A stretch of DNA of 50,740 nucleotides from a virus. Positions 34,801 to 40,538 of the stretch are shown in pieces. The position numbers and the translations under genes are program-made. Numbering within the stretch: position 1 is the stretch's first letter; each line of letters begins with the position of its first letter. The DNA lies in IMG/VR virus record IMGVR_UViG_3300030419_000468, positions 1 to 50,740 of that record; one strand, written 5' to 3'. The notes under the pieces are model-generated. The model saw nothing but the letters and a program-made list of their open reading frames with translations, did not search any database and was not told the origin of the DNA.

Positions 34801-37324
34801 TAAACTGCGCAGTGTATTGTTTTAAGAATTGTTTTACATATGATCCACCATATGCTTTTAAGAATTGATTTACATAATTCTTTTCATATACACCAGTGTA
34901 TTGTTTTAAGTATGAAACATCATATTGACCAACATACGCTTTCTGATATTGTGCTACATAGTTCTTAGCATACTGTCCTGTGTATGCTTTTAGATATTGT
35001 TTTGTGTATTGGCCAACATATGATTTTTGATACAGACCAGCAAATACTGTTCCCCATTGACTTAAATATATTCCTGTCCATTGATTGATCCAAGTCTTAG
35101 CATATATTCCTGTATACTGTTGTAAGTAGTTTGTCGAGTAAGTTCCAGTAAACTGTTTAAGATATTGAGTAGCATATGCGCCAACATAATCTTTACTATA
35201 TTGTTTTGACCAATCACTTAAATAATTCTTTTGATATGCTCCAGTGTATTGTGCTTCCCAAACTCTTTCATATTGACCGACATATGCTTTTGTCCATTGA
35301 TTTTCGTAAACACCAACATAATCTTTTGCATATGCTTTGATGTAAGCACCTTCAAAATTCTTTTCGTAATTCTTTTCCCACTGACTTGTATATTGTCCTG
35401 TGTATGCTTTTTCGTATACTCCTACAAATAATTTATTATATGATGTTGTATAGTCTTTTGCATATGCACCTGTATATTGACCTACGTAATTTGCTTCTAA
35501 GTAATAGCCAGTAAACTGCTCACTCGCACTATCATATTGTCCTGTAAATGTTCTTGTTCCTTCGTATTGTTTAGTATACTGACCAAGATACGCTCCAGCA
35601 TAGTTGGTTTCATAAGAACCATTATATGTTCTTGTTCCTTCGTATTGTTTAGCCCATTGTTTTAAATAATTTGTAGCAAGATATGCTTTTGAAAATTGAG
35701 CTGTATATTGTCCTGTAAATGTTCTTGTTCCTTCAAATTGTCTTTCGTATTGACCAATATATTGTGCAGTCCAGTTTCCAATATACAGCTTCTGGTATTG
35801 ATCTGCATACTGTCCTGTGTATGTGCGGGAACCACTGTATGTGCCTTCGTATACGCCCGTATACTGCTTTGTATATTGCTCAGTGTACTGACCTGTGTAG
35901 TTACCCGTAAACGCGCCTTCAAACTGTTTTACGCCAGTATAATTCCCAGTGTAGTTCCCTGTAAACGAACCTTCAAATTGTTTACTGAATTGCGCTTGCC
36001 ATTGAGTAGTAAAAGATCCTTCATATTGTTTTGAATATTGACCTGCAAATTGTTTTGCATATTGTGTTACAAACGACCCTTCAAATGTTCCTTCATATGT
36101 TTTGGTATATGCTTTTTCAAAAGCACCTTCATATTGTCCAACATATGATCCTGTATACTGACCAATAAATGCTCCAGTATATTGTGCTGTAAAGTATCCT
36201 GTATAACCACCTTCGTATTGTTTATTGAAAGCACCTTCGTATTGTTTTTCGTATACGCCTGTGTATTGTTCTAACCAACCTTTTGAATATTGAGCAGTCC
36301 ATTGTTTTGTAAACTGGCCAACATATGTTCCCATGTATTGTTTTTCATAGTTAGTTAAGAATGTTCCTTCATACTGCTTAGTATAATTTCCAGTAAAGAC
36401 TCCAGTGAACGCTCCAGTATATTGTTTGTTATAATCTTTTGAGTACTGGCCGATATATGCTTTTTCATATTGTGTAGCAAATGTGCCTTCGTATACTTTT
36501 TGGTATTGCTTAGTGTAAATACCAGACCATTGCTTTTCCCAGTTGGCTGCATAATCACCAACATAGTTTGCTGTATATCCTATATCAGCTAATGTGTTTC
36601 TTTTATCTAATATTGTTCCACCAACTTGTACCCAGGTTTCTCCTGCGCCAGCTGGATTGGTTGCTGCTATTTTATATTGACCTATTCCTGTTGAGGATAT
36701 TTGATTTCTTAATCTTGCTGCTAAAGTTTTTATCTCAGCATCTGTCATTTCTTTAATCGCGCCACCATCAAGTTTAGATGTCCTTACAGTGGATGGTGCA
36801 GAAACACCCGTTGTCTTTCTCCAAAGTGTATATGTTGTGTTGGCTGTTAGGGATGAGTCAACAATTGTGGATCCTGTACTTGTATAAAGGCTATTGTTGG
36901 GGTTGCTTTCTGCAAGTATGTAAGATCCTAGACCATTTGAAGTTAGATTCGCAAGTGCTCTTGAAATAAGAACAGTGTTTAGATTATTACTATGCTCTGA
37001 TGCATAGCCACTGTCGTTGAGGAACAACGGATACACTAAAGATGTTTCTGCGACCGAACTGAGATTTTGTTTAAGCGTGTAGTTAGTTGAGGTTATTGCA
37101 TTTGTTGTGGGGTGTGTTCCAATACTCTCTGTTCTGATAGTATCGGTAAAGGTGCCCATTGATGTACCATCACCATTAATGTTGATTGTACCTGAGCCAG
37201 TAGTGCTTGTAGAAAACTCAGTTAGAATTTGATGGACGGCGTAATCCATCTCGGTAGTTTGCATCTCTTGCAATCCGAGAAAAGTACCGCCTCCGGTTGT
37301 TTTTATTCTAAGTGGGTTCCCCAT
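28808..37324 (-). CDS. Giant aromatic-tetrad repeat virion protein (2838 residues)
   Basis: The largest gene in the window. Residues 1-249 are a non-repeat head (MGNPLRIKTTGGGTFLGLQEMQTTEMDYAV...), of the type I recall at the N-terminus of virion structural proteins in marine T4-like phages. From Y250 to W2816 the chain is almost unbroken four-residue repeats with an aromatic residue (Tyr, Phe or Trp) at position 1 and mostly Gly or Lys at position 3, for example QYTGQYTKQYEGTF. A Ser/Arg- and Gly-rich centre lies near residues 1480-1560, and two irregular zones (462-613, 2468-2603) carry GTRT insertions. The final 22 residues are non-repeat. It is probably a long tail or side fibre. A late promoter lies 51 bases upstream, inside the preceding gene. 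Function is not shown. Confidence 0.85.
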   Translation of the reverse strand: MGNPLRIKTTGGGTFLGLQEMQTTEMDYAVHQILTEFSTSTTGSGTININGDGTSMGTFTDTIRTESIGTHPTTNAITSTNYTLKQNLSSVAETSLVYPLFLNDSGYASEHSNNLNTVLISRALANLTSNGLGSYILAESNPNNSLYTSTGSTIVDSSLTANTTYTLWRKTTGVSAPSTVRTSKLDGGAIKEMTDAEIKTLAARLRNQISSTGIGQYKIAATNPAGAGETWVQVGGTILDKRNTLADIGYTANYVGDYAANWEKQWSGIYTKQYQKVYEGTFATQYEKAYIGQYSKDYNKQYTGAFTGVFTGNYTKQYEGTFLTNYEKQYMGTYVGQFTKQWTAQYSKGWLEQYTGVYEKQYEGAFNKQYEGGYTGYFTAQYTGAFIGQYTGSYVGQYEGAFEKAYTKTYEGTFEGSFVTQYAKQFAGQYSKQYEGSFTTQWQAQFSKQFEGSFTGNYTGNYTGVKQFEGAFTGNYTGQYTEQYTKQYTGVYEGTYSGSRTYTGQYADQYQKLYIGNWTAQYIGQYERQFEGTRTFTGQYTAQFSKAYLATNYLKQWAKQYEGTRTYNGSYETNYAGAYLGQYTKQYEGTRTFTGQYDSASEQFTGYYLEANYVGQYTGAYAKDYTTSYNKLFVGVYEKAYTGQYTSQWEKNYEKNFEGAYIKAYAKDYVGVYENQWTKAYVGQYERVWEAQYTGAYQKNYLSDWSKQYSKDYVGAYATQYLKQFTGTYSTNYLQQYTGIYAKTWINQWTGIYLSQWGTVFAGLYQKSYVGQYTKQYLKAYTGQYAKNYVAQYQKAYVGQYDVSYLKQYTGVYEKNYVNQFLKAYGGSYVKQFLKQYTAQFTKNYAKDYQKAYVGQYEKVWTKTYVGQYESNFLKQYEGVYAGEFSANYSKDYTENYAKNYVGSYVGQYTEQYEGQFGTGYTKVYVGQYVGQYDRIWEGSFTSNYAKQYEGAYQKLYVGQYAKNYVAQYQQQWTGQYEGRFTGQYTTNYAKNYVKQYEKAWIGQYEKQYEKNYVKQYEKAYTGQYVGQYDRVWEGSFVTQYTKDYVGVYEKAYVGAYTAQWTVQWAAQYAQQWEGAYARQWAGQYADQYTKTYLVQWAKQYEGSYQKAYVGVYTKQYAKQYAGQYTKAYEGTFARQYEKAYVGQYVGQYDRIWEGSFTTQYEKNYVAQYQKTYEGSYAKTYEGIYTTDYIKAFQKAYAGQYQRAWIGQYTNEFAKNYVAQYAKQYVKQYQKAYVGQYIGQYDRVWEGSFATNYAKQYTGVYEKAYTGVYEGVFTRNYDVQYSGNYDRAYTGSYDTTYAKVYTTQYQKAFTGQYTKQYVGSYDTNYAKQFAGQYTKAYVGQYATNYTKEYDTNYQKAYTGQYTRAFTGQYSSNYAGQYSGTYSTQWSRQFTGSYSTNYTRQYTGSYSSNYTRQYTGSYNSSYTRAYSGTYANNFVRAYSGQYSTNYTRHYTGNYSRVTRTTQYSTNYTRQYSGTYNKQWTRGYSGSYTRVTRTTQYSNQFTGPGLNYTGSTTVQYTGSRVFEMNDKAYMGLRQFSGPGPSQQFSSGGTWSRQFAGGGEGGAQYTGYFSAQVQYTGQFTGYFSTTYSGTYNSQYTGSYTGNYSRQYTGQYTGYFSTTYSGQYARNYTRQYTGSYNTTYTRQFTGSYSTSYTRAYSGQYATTYTRAYEGQYATSYSKAYSGQYTGQFTGNYTGQYTKQYAKAYEGVYESQFSGTYTTNYTKRYTTNFTRQYDGTYESQYTGQYTTQYTKAYEGVYGSQYTGVYTTNFQKAYANQFTKAYEGNYTKRYTGQYTKIWQKAYTGQYTGVYTTQYTGQFTTNYTKNYVGQYTNIYGGVFEGTYTRNYAKDYTTNYAKDYVTQYAGQFEGSFTDQYTGVFTTDYQRVFQKAYVGQYSKNYVGQFTTNYAKDYTAQYAKAYVGQYTNIYGGVFEGTYTENYQKNYVGQYGKQYEGQFTSNYARDYTGTYTENYVGLFTTNYTKNWERQYTGQWEGQFTGTYVGQFTDQYQKEYSSTYAKAWEGAYTSQYEGSFATQYAKNYVGQYTNVYGGVFEGTYTTNYAKLYINQWTKTYEGSFTDNYAKDYVTQYAKQYEGNYDRQFTGQFTDNYSKDYITQYEGGFTTDYAGLFTTQYQKAYVGQYTNIYGGVFQGSFDTTYGKVYVGLYAKVYEGSFDGSFVTQYAKQYVKQYLKQYEGQYTGQFGQQYAGAFEGAFETNYTDQYEGVFTTNYQKDYTSQYETQYGTNYAKNFDGVYSTNYQKDFTEQYTGVYGTNYVGTYEGVYTTNYAKDYVTQYEGVFTTNYAKQFEGVFNTQYEGVFGTIYEGAYAGVFAANYSKDYSGQFGTNYEKAYDGSYGTNYEKSYEGVFSTSYTKTYTGLYVKTYEGQFGKQYLALYEGSFDTNYTKAYEGAFTTQYLKQFIGQYGKTYVKLYEGVYEGVFTSQYTGQYIRAYTKNYVKDYAKLYEGSFARNWEGVYARQYEGTRTYTGQYGKQYEGAFTKQYTKAYTGTRTFTGQYTNNFEKLYVVSYVKQYAGQFEGTRTYTGQYTGSFEGAFATTYVSLNYVKAYAKLWEGTRTFSGTYDGQYTGQFSTQYTKTYEGVYDRSYLGQYEGAHVYQGVYTGVYVGQYEGQFTGAFEKAYLGQYTGQYEGQFTGQFAKAYVGQYVGQYNKDYIASYSALFEGSFNRQYEGTFLQQFTKAWAGQYLGQYTGWYLGQYTKAYEGQFDRAYIGTYIKAYEKQYEGSFTQNWTKQYQKAYTGQYSKLYQKLWEGVYTGQFESTYTKVYEGTFTTNYEAQYTGQFVKQWEKAYEGQFTAQYQSNWLGAAYSKTWTGSTVQSAVETISTLKLWIRTA
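29516..29923 (-). repeat. GTRT irregular zone, C-terminal arm
   Basis: Residues 2468-2603 of the giant protein. Four [ET]GTRT[FY] steps, a five-residue YVSLN step and EGAHVY break the tetrad period, matching the style of the N-terminal zone. Confidence 0.8.
30905..31867 (-). repeat. Four TN[IV]YGGVF boxes in the C-terminal arm
   Basis: Boxes of the form YVGQYTN[IV]YGGVF end at F codons starting at 30905, 31193, 31553 and 31829 (residues 2140, 2044, 1924, 1832). In protein order the gaps are 23, 30 and 24 tetrads, the reverse of the other set. Confidence 0.85.
32640..32880 (-). other. Gly/Pro-rich centre of the giant protein
   Basis: Encodes the only long non-tetrad stretch in the repeat domain: TGPGLNYTGSTT, FEMNDKAYMGLRQF, SGPGPSQQFSSGG and AGGGEGGAQ. 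The mirror centre of the repeat landmarks (32703.5) falls between two Gln codons of GPGPSQQ. Confidence 0.8.
33578..34540 (-). repeat. Four DR[IV]WEGSF boxes in the N-terminal arm
   Basis: Boxes of the form Y[VI]GQYDR[IV]WEGSF end at F codons starting at 33578, 33854, 34214 and 34502 (residues 1249, 1157, 1037, 941). In protein order the gaps are 24, 30 and 23 tetrads. Confidence 0.85.
35486..35941 (-). repeat. GTRT irregular zone, N-terminal arm
   Basis: Residues 462-613 of the giant protein. The tetrad period is broken by VKQ, SGSRTY, three EGTRT[FY] six-residue steps, a five-residue YLATN step, DSASEQ and a YLEAN step. Confidence 0.8.
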
Positions 37325-37330
37325 TAATCA

Positions 37331-40189
37331 CTAAGCCTTTAATTTAAACGCGCTATCCCCAAACACGCTACCAGTATTTATAAAACTTACTCTGCTTGCA
37401 TCATAACCTTTTATGGCCGATCCAGGCAAGCCTCCGTCTCCTGATATTGCGTATTGAGAATAGTGTGTTCCAGGATTAGCAACATTCTGACCTGAATCGC
37501 TATCATCATTGTAGCCTCCAGCGCCTGCTCCTAACTGACCTAGTCTCCCACCATTTCCTCCGTGTATGCCTAATGCAGTTGTTGCATTAGATCCGTTTCT
37601 ATCTGAACTACTTTCGGATACGAAAGCAGTATTATTCCATCCAGCGCCAACACCGCCAGCGCCACCTCTACCAATATTTCCAGCGACAGGGTATCCACCA
37701 CCACCGCCTCCACCGCCACCACCGGCGATTTTACCATAGTTTTCAACATAAAGTTCAACACCTGTTCCTAACTGAATTGCATCCCCACCATTACCACCAG
37801 TCTGATTAGTTGAGAATGTATCTGTATTACCTGATGAAGCTCCAGCTGAACCAGACATACCTATAATGTTGCCATCTGGCTTAACTAATATTCTAACTCT
37901 ATGTGGAACGGTTCCATATATTGGACTGAATCCTTCTAATGAAAGAGCTGCTGTTGTATTAGCTGAATATACATATCCACCACTAATTGTTATATTAACC
38001 ATCTGAGGTCTAGTACCTCTACTCTTTCCTAATCCATCTAATACTGATGCTAAATTATAATTAGCTGTATTACTTGTTATTGAAATATCTGTTCTTTCAT
38101 AACTAACGTGTGTTGTTTTCCATTGACCGTCTTCTTTAACTGATACTCTACCAACATCTCTCCAAGCATCATTTTCTTTGACTTTCATTTCTTTAACTTG
38201 TTTCCAAGCTCCAGCTTCTTTAAGTTTTGCTACTCCACCTTCGTCTGTTAGTTCTCCAGTCTTAGTATTTGCTGCTGTTGTTGTTGTAACATAGCTTGTG
38301 TGGAATTGTTCACCACCTGCGTAGTTAGAAGTGTAATGAGCTGTTCCTGTAAACGAACCACTTACTCCTTGATACACACCACCGTAAATTTTATGCCATG
38401 CTCCTTCATATTGTTTGTCATAGTTGCCAAGATATAATTTTGAATATTGTGTACCAAACTGTCCTTCATAAACACCTGTGTACTCTTTAGTATATTGTTT
38501 TGTAAATGCTCCTTCATACTGTCCTAGATACACTTTTGTATATTGGCCAGTATATTGTTTTACATACTGTCTGGTAAATGTTCCTTCATAAATTTTACTA
38601 AAGTCTGAACTATACTGTCCTGTGTATTGACCTACCCATGCTTTTGTATATTGTCCAACGTATGCTTTTTCATATGCTTTTGCATACTGTGCACCAAACG
38701 TTCCTTCAAACTGTTGATTGAATACTCCTTCGTATGTTGCACCATCAAAAGTTCCAGTAAATGAATGAGGTACTAAGCCACTAAACTGACCAGTACCGTC
38801 TGTACTAGTTCCATATGTTGCAAGGCCTAGATATTGTCCTGCCCACGACTTCGTATATTGTCCTGACCATACTTTTGCAAATATTTTATTATAATTTTTC
38901 TCATATGCTTTTTCATATTGTTTAGTATAATGTGCTATGTAATATAATATACCACTGTATTGTCTTTGGTAATTCTTTGCAAAATTTCTAGTATATTGTT
39001 CTGCATAGTTAGTAGTCCATGTACCCTCGTAGGTTGTAGCCCATTGGTGCGTACTAGTAGTTTCTGAATATGATGCATAATTTTTAGCGAACGGTCTTGA
39101 ATAGACACCTGTCCAAGTTGGAACCCATTGTCCAACAAATACTCCTGTATAGACTGAACCGCCCTCAGGACCTCCAGAGCCAGATTCATAAACACCAGTG
39201 TAGTCTTTTAGATATCCTCCTGATGGCCCTTCAAAGTATCCTTCATACGGAACACCGCCGGTATATTGTCCCATGAAAGTTTCCGGCTCACCTGGAAATA
39301 ATTCTCCATGATAGTTTCCAGTGTATTGGTTGGAACCAGATACATATACGCCTACAAAGTCTGCAACTGCTTCAAATGTTCCTTCAAAATTTCCAGTGTA
39401 ATCTCTTGCATAATTTCCGGTCCATTGTTTTAAATATGCTTTTTCAAATTGTCTTACATACTGACCTACGTAGCTTTTCTGATATTGTCTAGTATAATTC
39501 TTTTGATATTGTCTAACATAATTTTTAGTATAGTTGGCAGCTAGTTCACTATATGTGCTATATACTTTTTCATATTGTTTAGTGTAGTATCCTATAAATG
39601 TTCCTTCGTATTGAGCTGCGAAATCTCCTTGATACTGTCTATCATATGTTCCTTCCCACTGTCTATTATAGGGACCACCATCAAATTGTCCTTCAAATTG
39701 TCTTACGTAAGCACCTTCATATGTTCCAACATATTGACCTGTAAATGAACCAGTGTATTGTCCTGTCCATGTCTTTGCGTATTGTTTTATATACTGAGTA
39801 GCAAAAGACCCTTCATATGTTGCTCCAAAATATCCTTCGAATACTCCTTCAAAAGTTCCTGTGTAAGTTTTAGTATATTGTCCTACATATGCTTTTTCAT
39901 ATTGTCCAGCAAATACTCCTTCATATTGAGTAGCAAAAGATCCTTCAAATTGTGATGAATATTGTTTAGCGTATTGTGTGGTAAACACTCCTGTATATTG
40001 ACCAGTATATTGTTTACCATATTGCTTGACATAGTTGCCAAGATATGTTGCTGTATATTGTGCTAGATAAGTTTTAGTGTATGCACCTAGATAATGATGA
40101 ATAGGAGTATCTGTTATGGCACCCTCGTACGAGGAGGCAAACTGTCTGTCTGCTCCTGCGTATGCTCTTGCGTAATTTATCTCTGCCAC
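37331..40189 (-). CDS. Aromatic-tetrad fibre with Gly-rich adhesin-like C-terminus (952 residues)
   Basis: Starts at a GTG (40189) after GGAG. Residues 6-633 are the same aromatic tetrads as in the giant protein, with a Gly/Pro-rich break at about 285-346 near the repeat midpoint. Residues 640-700 carry a KxxxxAWKxV / VKEDGQWKT motif found in phage tail proteins. The C-terminus has long glycine runs (AGGGGGGGGGGY near 800, then GNIGRGGAGGVGAGW and GIHGGNGGRLGQLGAGAGGY) recalling the polyglycine receptor-binding domain of gp38-type adhesins. It is probably a tail-fibre or adhesin protein. It ends six bases before the giant gene. Confidence 0.8.
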   Translation of the reverse strand: MAEINYARAYAGADRQFASSYEGAITDTPIHHYLGAYTKTYLAQYTATYLGNYVKQYGKQYTGQYTGVFTTQYAKQYSSQFEGSFATQYEGVFAGQYEKAYVGQYTKTYTGTFEGVFEGYFGATYEGSFATQYIKQYAKTWTGQYTGSFTGQYVGTYEGAYVRQFEGQFDGGPYNRQWEGTYDRQYQGDFAAQYEGTFIGYYTKQYEKVYSTYSELAANYTKNYVRQYQKNYTRQYQKSYVGQYVRQFEKAYLKQWTGNYARDYTGNFEGTFEAVADFVGVYVSGSNQYTGNYHGELFPGEPETFMGQYTGGVPYEGYFEGPSGGYLKDYTGVYESGSGGPEGGSVYTGVFVGQWVPTWTGVYSRPFAKNYASYSETTSTHQWATTYEGTWTTNYAEQYTRNFAKNYQRQYSGILYYIAHYTKQYEKAYEKNYNKIFAKVWSGQYTKSWAGQYLGLATYGTSTDGTGQFSGLVPHSFTGTFDGATYEGVFNQQFEGTFGAQYAKAYEKAYVGQYTKAWVGQYTGQYSSDFSKIYEGTFTRQYVKQYTGQYTKVYLGQYEGAFTKQYTKEYTGVYEGQFGTQYSKLYLGNYDKQYEGAWHKIYGGVYQGVSGSFTGTAHYTSNYAGGEQFHTSYVTTTTAANTKTGELTDEGGVAKLKEAGAWKQVKEMKVKENDAWRDVGRVSVKEDGQWKTTHVSYERTDISITSNTANYNLASVLDGLGKSRGTRPQMVNITISGGYVYSANTTAALSLEGFSPIYGTVPHRVRILVKPDGNIIGMSGSAGASSGNTDTFSTNQTGGNGGDAIQLGTGVELYVENYGKIAGGGGGGGGGGYPVAGNIGRGGAGGVGAGWNNTAFVSESSSDRNGSNATTALGIHGGNGGRLGQLGAGAGGYNDDSDSGQNVANPGTHYSQYAISGDGGLPGSAIKGYDASRVSFINTGSVFGDSAFKLKA
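37375..37382 (-). promoter_or_regulatory. Late promoter for the giant protein, inside the preceding gene
   Basis: TATAAATA on the minus strand, within the last codons of the 952-residue gene (FINTG), 51 bases before the ATG at 37324. Confidence 0.6.
38340..40175 (-). repeat. Aromatic tetrad repeats of the 952-residue protein
   Basis: Roughly 600 residues of [YFW]-x-[GK]-x repeats, with short irregular steps at about residues 169-174, 213-220, 411-421 and 454-477, and a longer Gly/Pro-rich break at 285-346 (about 39152-39337). Confidence 0.85.
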
Positions 40190-40202
40190 TCAGGCTCTCC
40201 TA

Positions 40203-40538
40203 TTAACTTAGAGTCTGATACCAAATGTCTCCATTATTGCCGACGTCATTGTTCGCTGGTGCAGAACTTGAGATGTGAACTTTTTGATTTGGAATATGTG
40301 CAAATGATCCTGCTCCTGCAGCATTAGTATTTGCATATGTGATTCCTGTTGTGTTTACTGAAGCAACGACTGACTGAGTTAGTCTGCCTTTTTTATCTAC
40401 TGTTATAGTAAACATTTGAGTATTGTTAGCTACAATTGATCCAGCACTATTTGCATATGTATTTGCTAAAGCAGCATCTGTGACTTTAGCTGTACTGTTT
40501 ACTACATCAACGCTACCGTGTGTAATTGTATTAGCCAT
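40203..40538 (-). CDS. Small fibre-associated virion protein
   Basis: A 111-residue protein rich in Asn, Ala, Thr and Val (MANTITHGSVDVVNSTAKVTDAALANTYANSAGS), with FTITVDKKGRLTQSVVASVNTTG, a common phage fibre motif, and ending NDVGNNGDIWYQTLS, typical of short fibre C-termini. It overlaps the end of the S74 fibre by 8 bases. It is likely part of the same fibre or its attachment. Confidence 0.7.
   Translation of the reverse strand: MANTITHGSVDVVNSTAKVTDAALANTYANSAGSIVANNTQMFTITVDKKGRLTQSVVASVNTTGITYANTNAAGAGSFAHIPNQKVHISSSAPANNDVGNNGDIWYQTLS

Larger units (their letters stand above)
28877..36577 (-). repeat. Aromatic tetrad repeat region of the giant protein
   Basis: About 2567 residues with period four: [YFW]-x-[GK]-x. 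Phase is unbroken from Y613 to beyond F1249 and from before F1832 to Y2468, with breaks only in two GTRT zones and in the centre. DNA copies are diverged at synonymous sites, so the pattern is kept at protein level rather than by recent slippage. Confidence 0.9.

Noticed and set aside
28960-36800. Many open frames on both strands within the giant gene
   Set aside because: They are shadows of the tetrad code: low-complexity, rich in Ile, Ser, Cys or Gln and His, with no ribosome sites.
28808-40189. CRISPR-like or satellite-like DNA repetition
   Set aside because: Units vary in sequence and stay in one reading frame with synonymous changes; there are no constant repeats with unique spacers.
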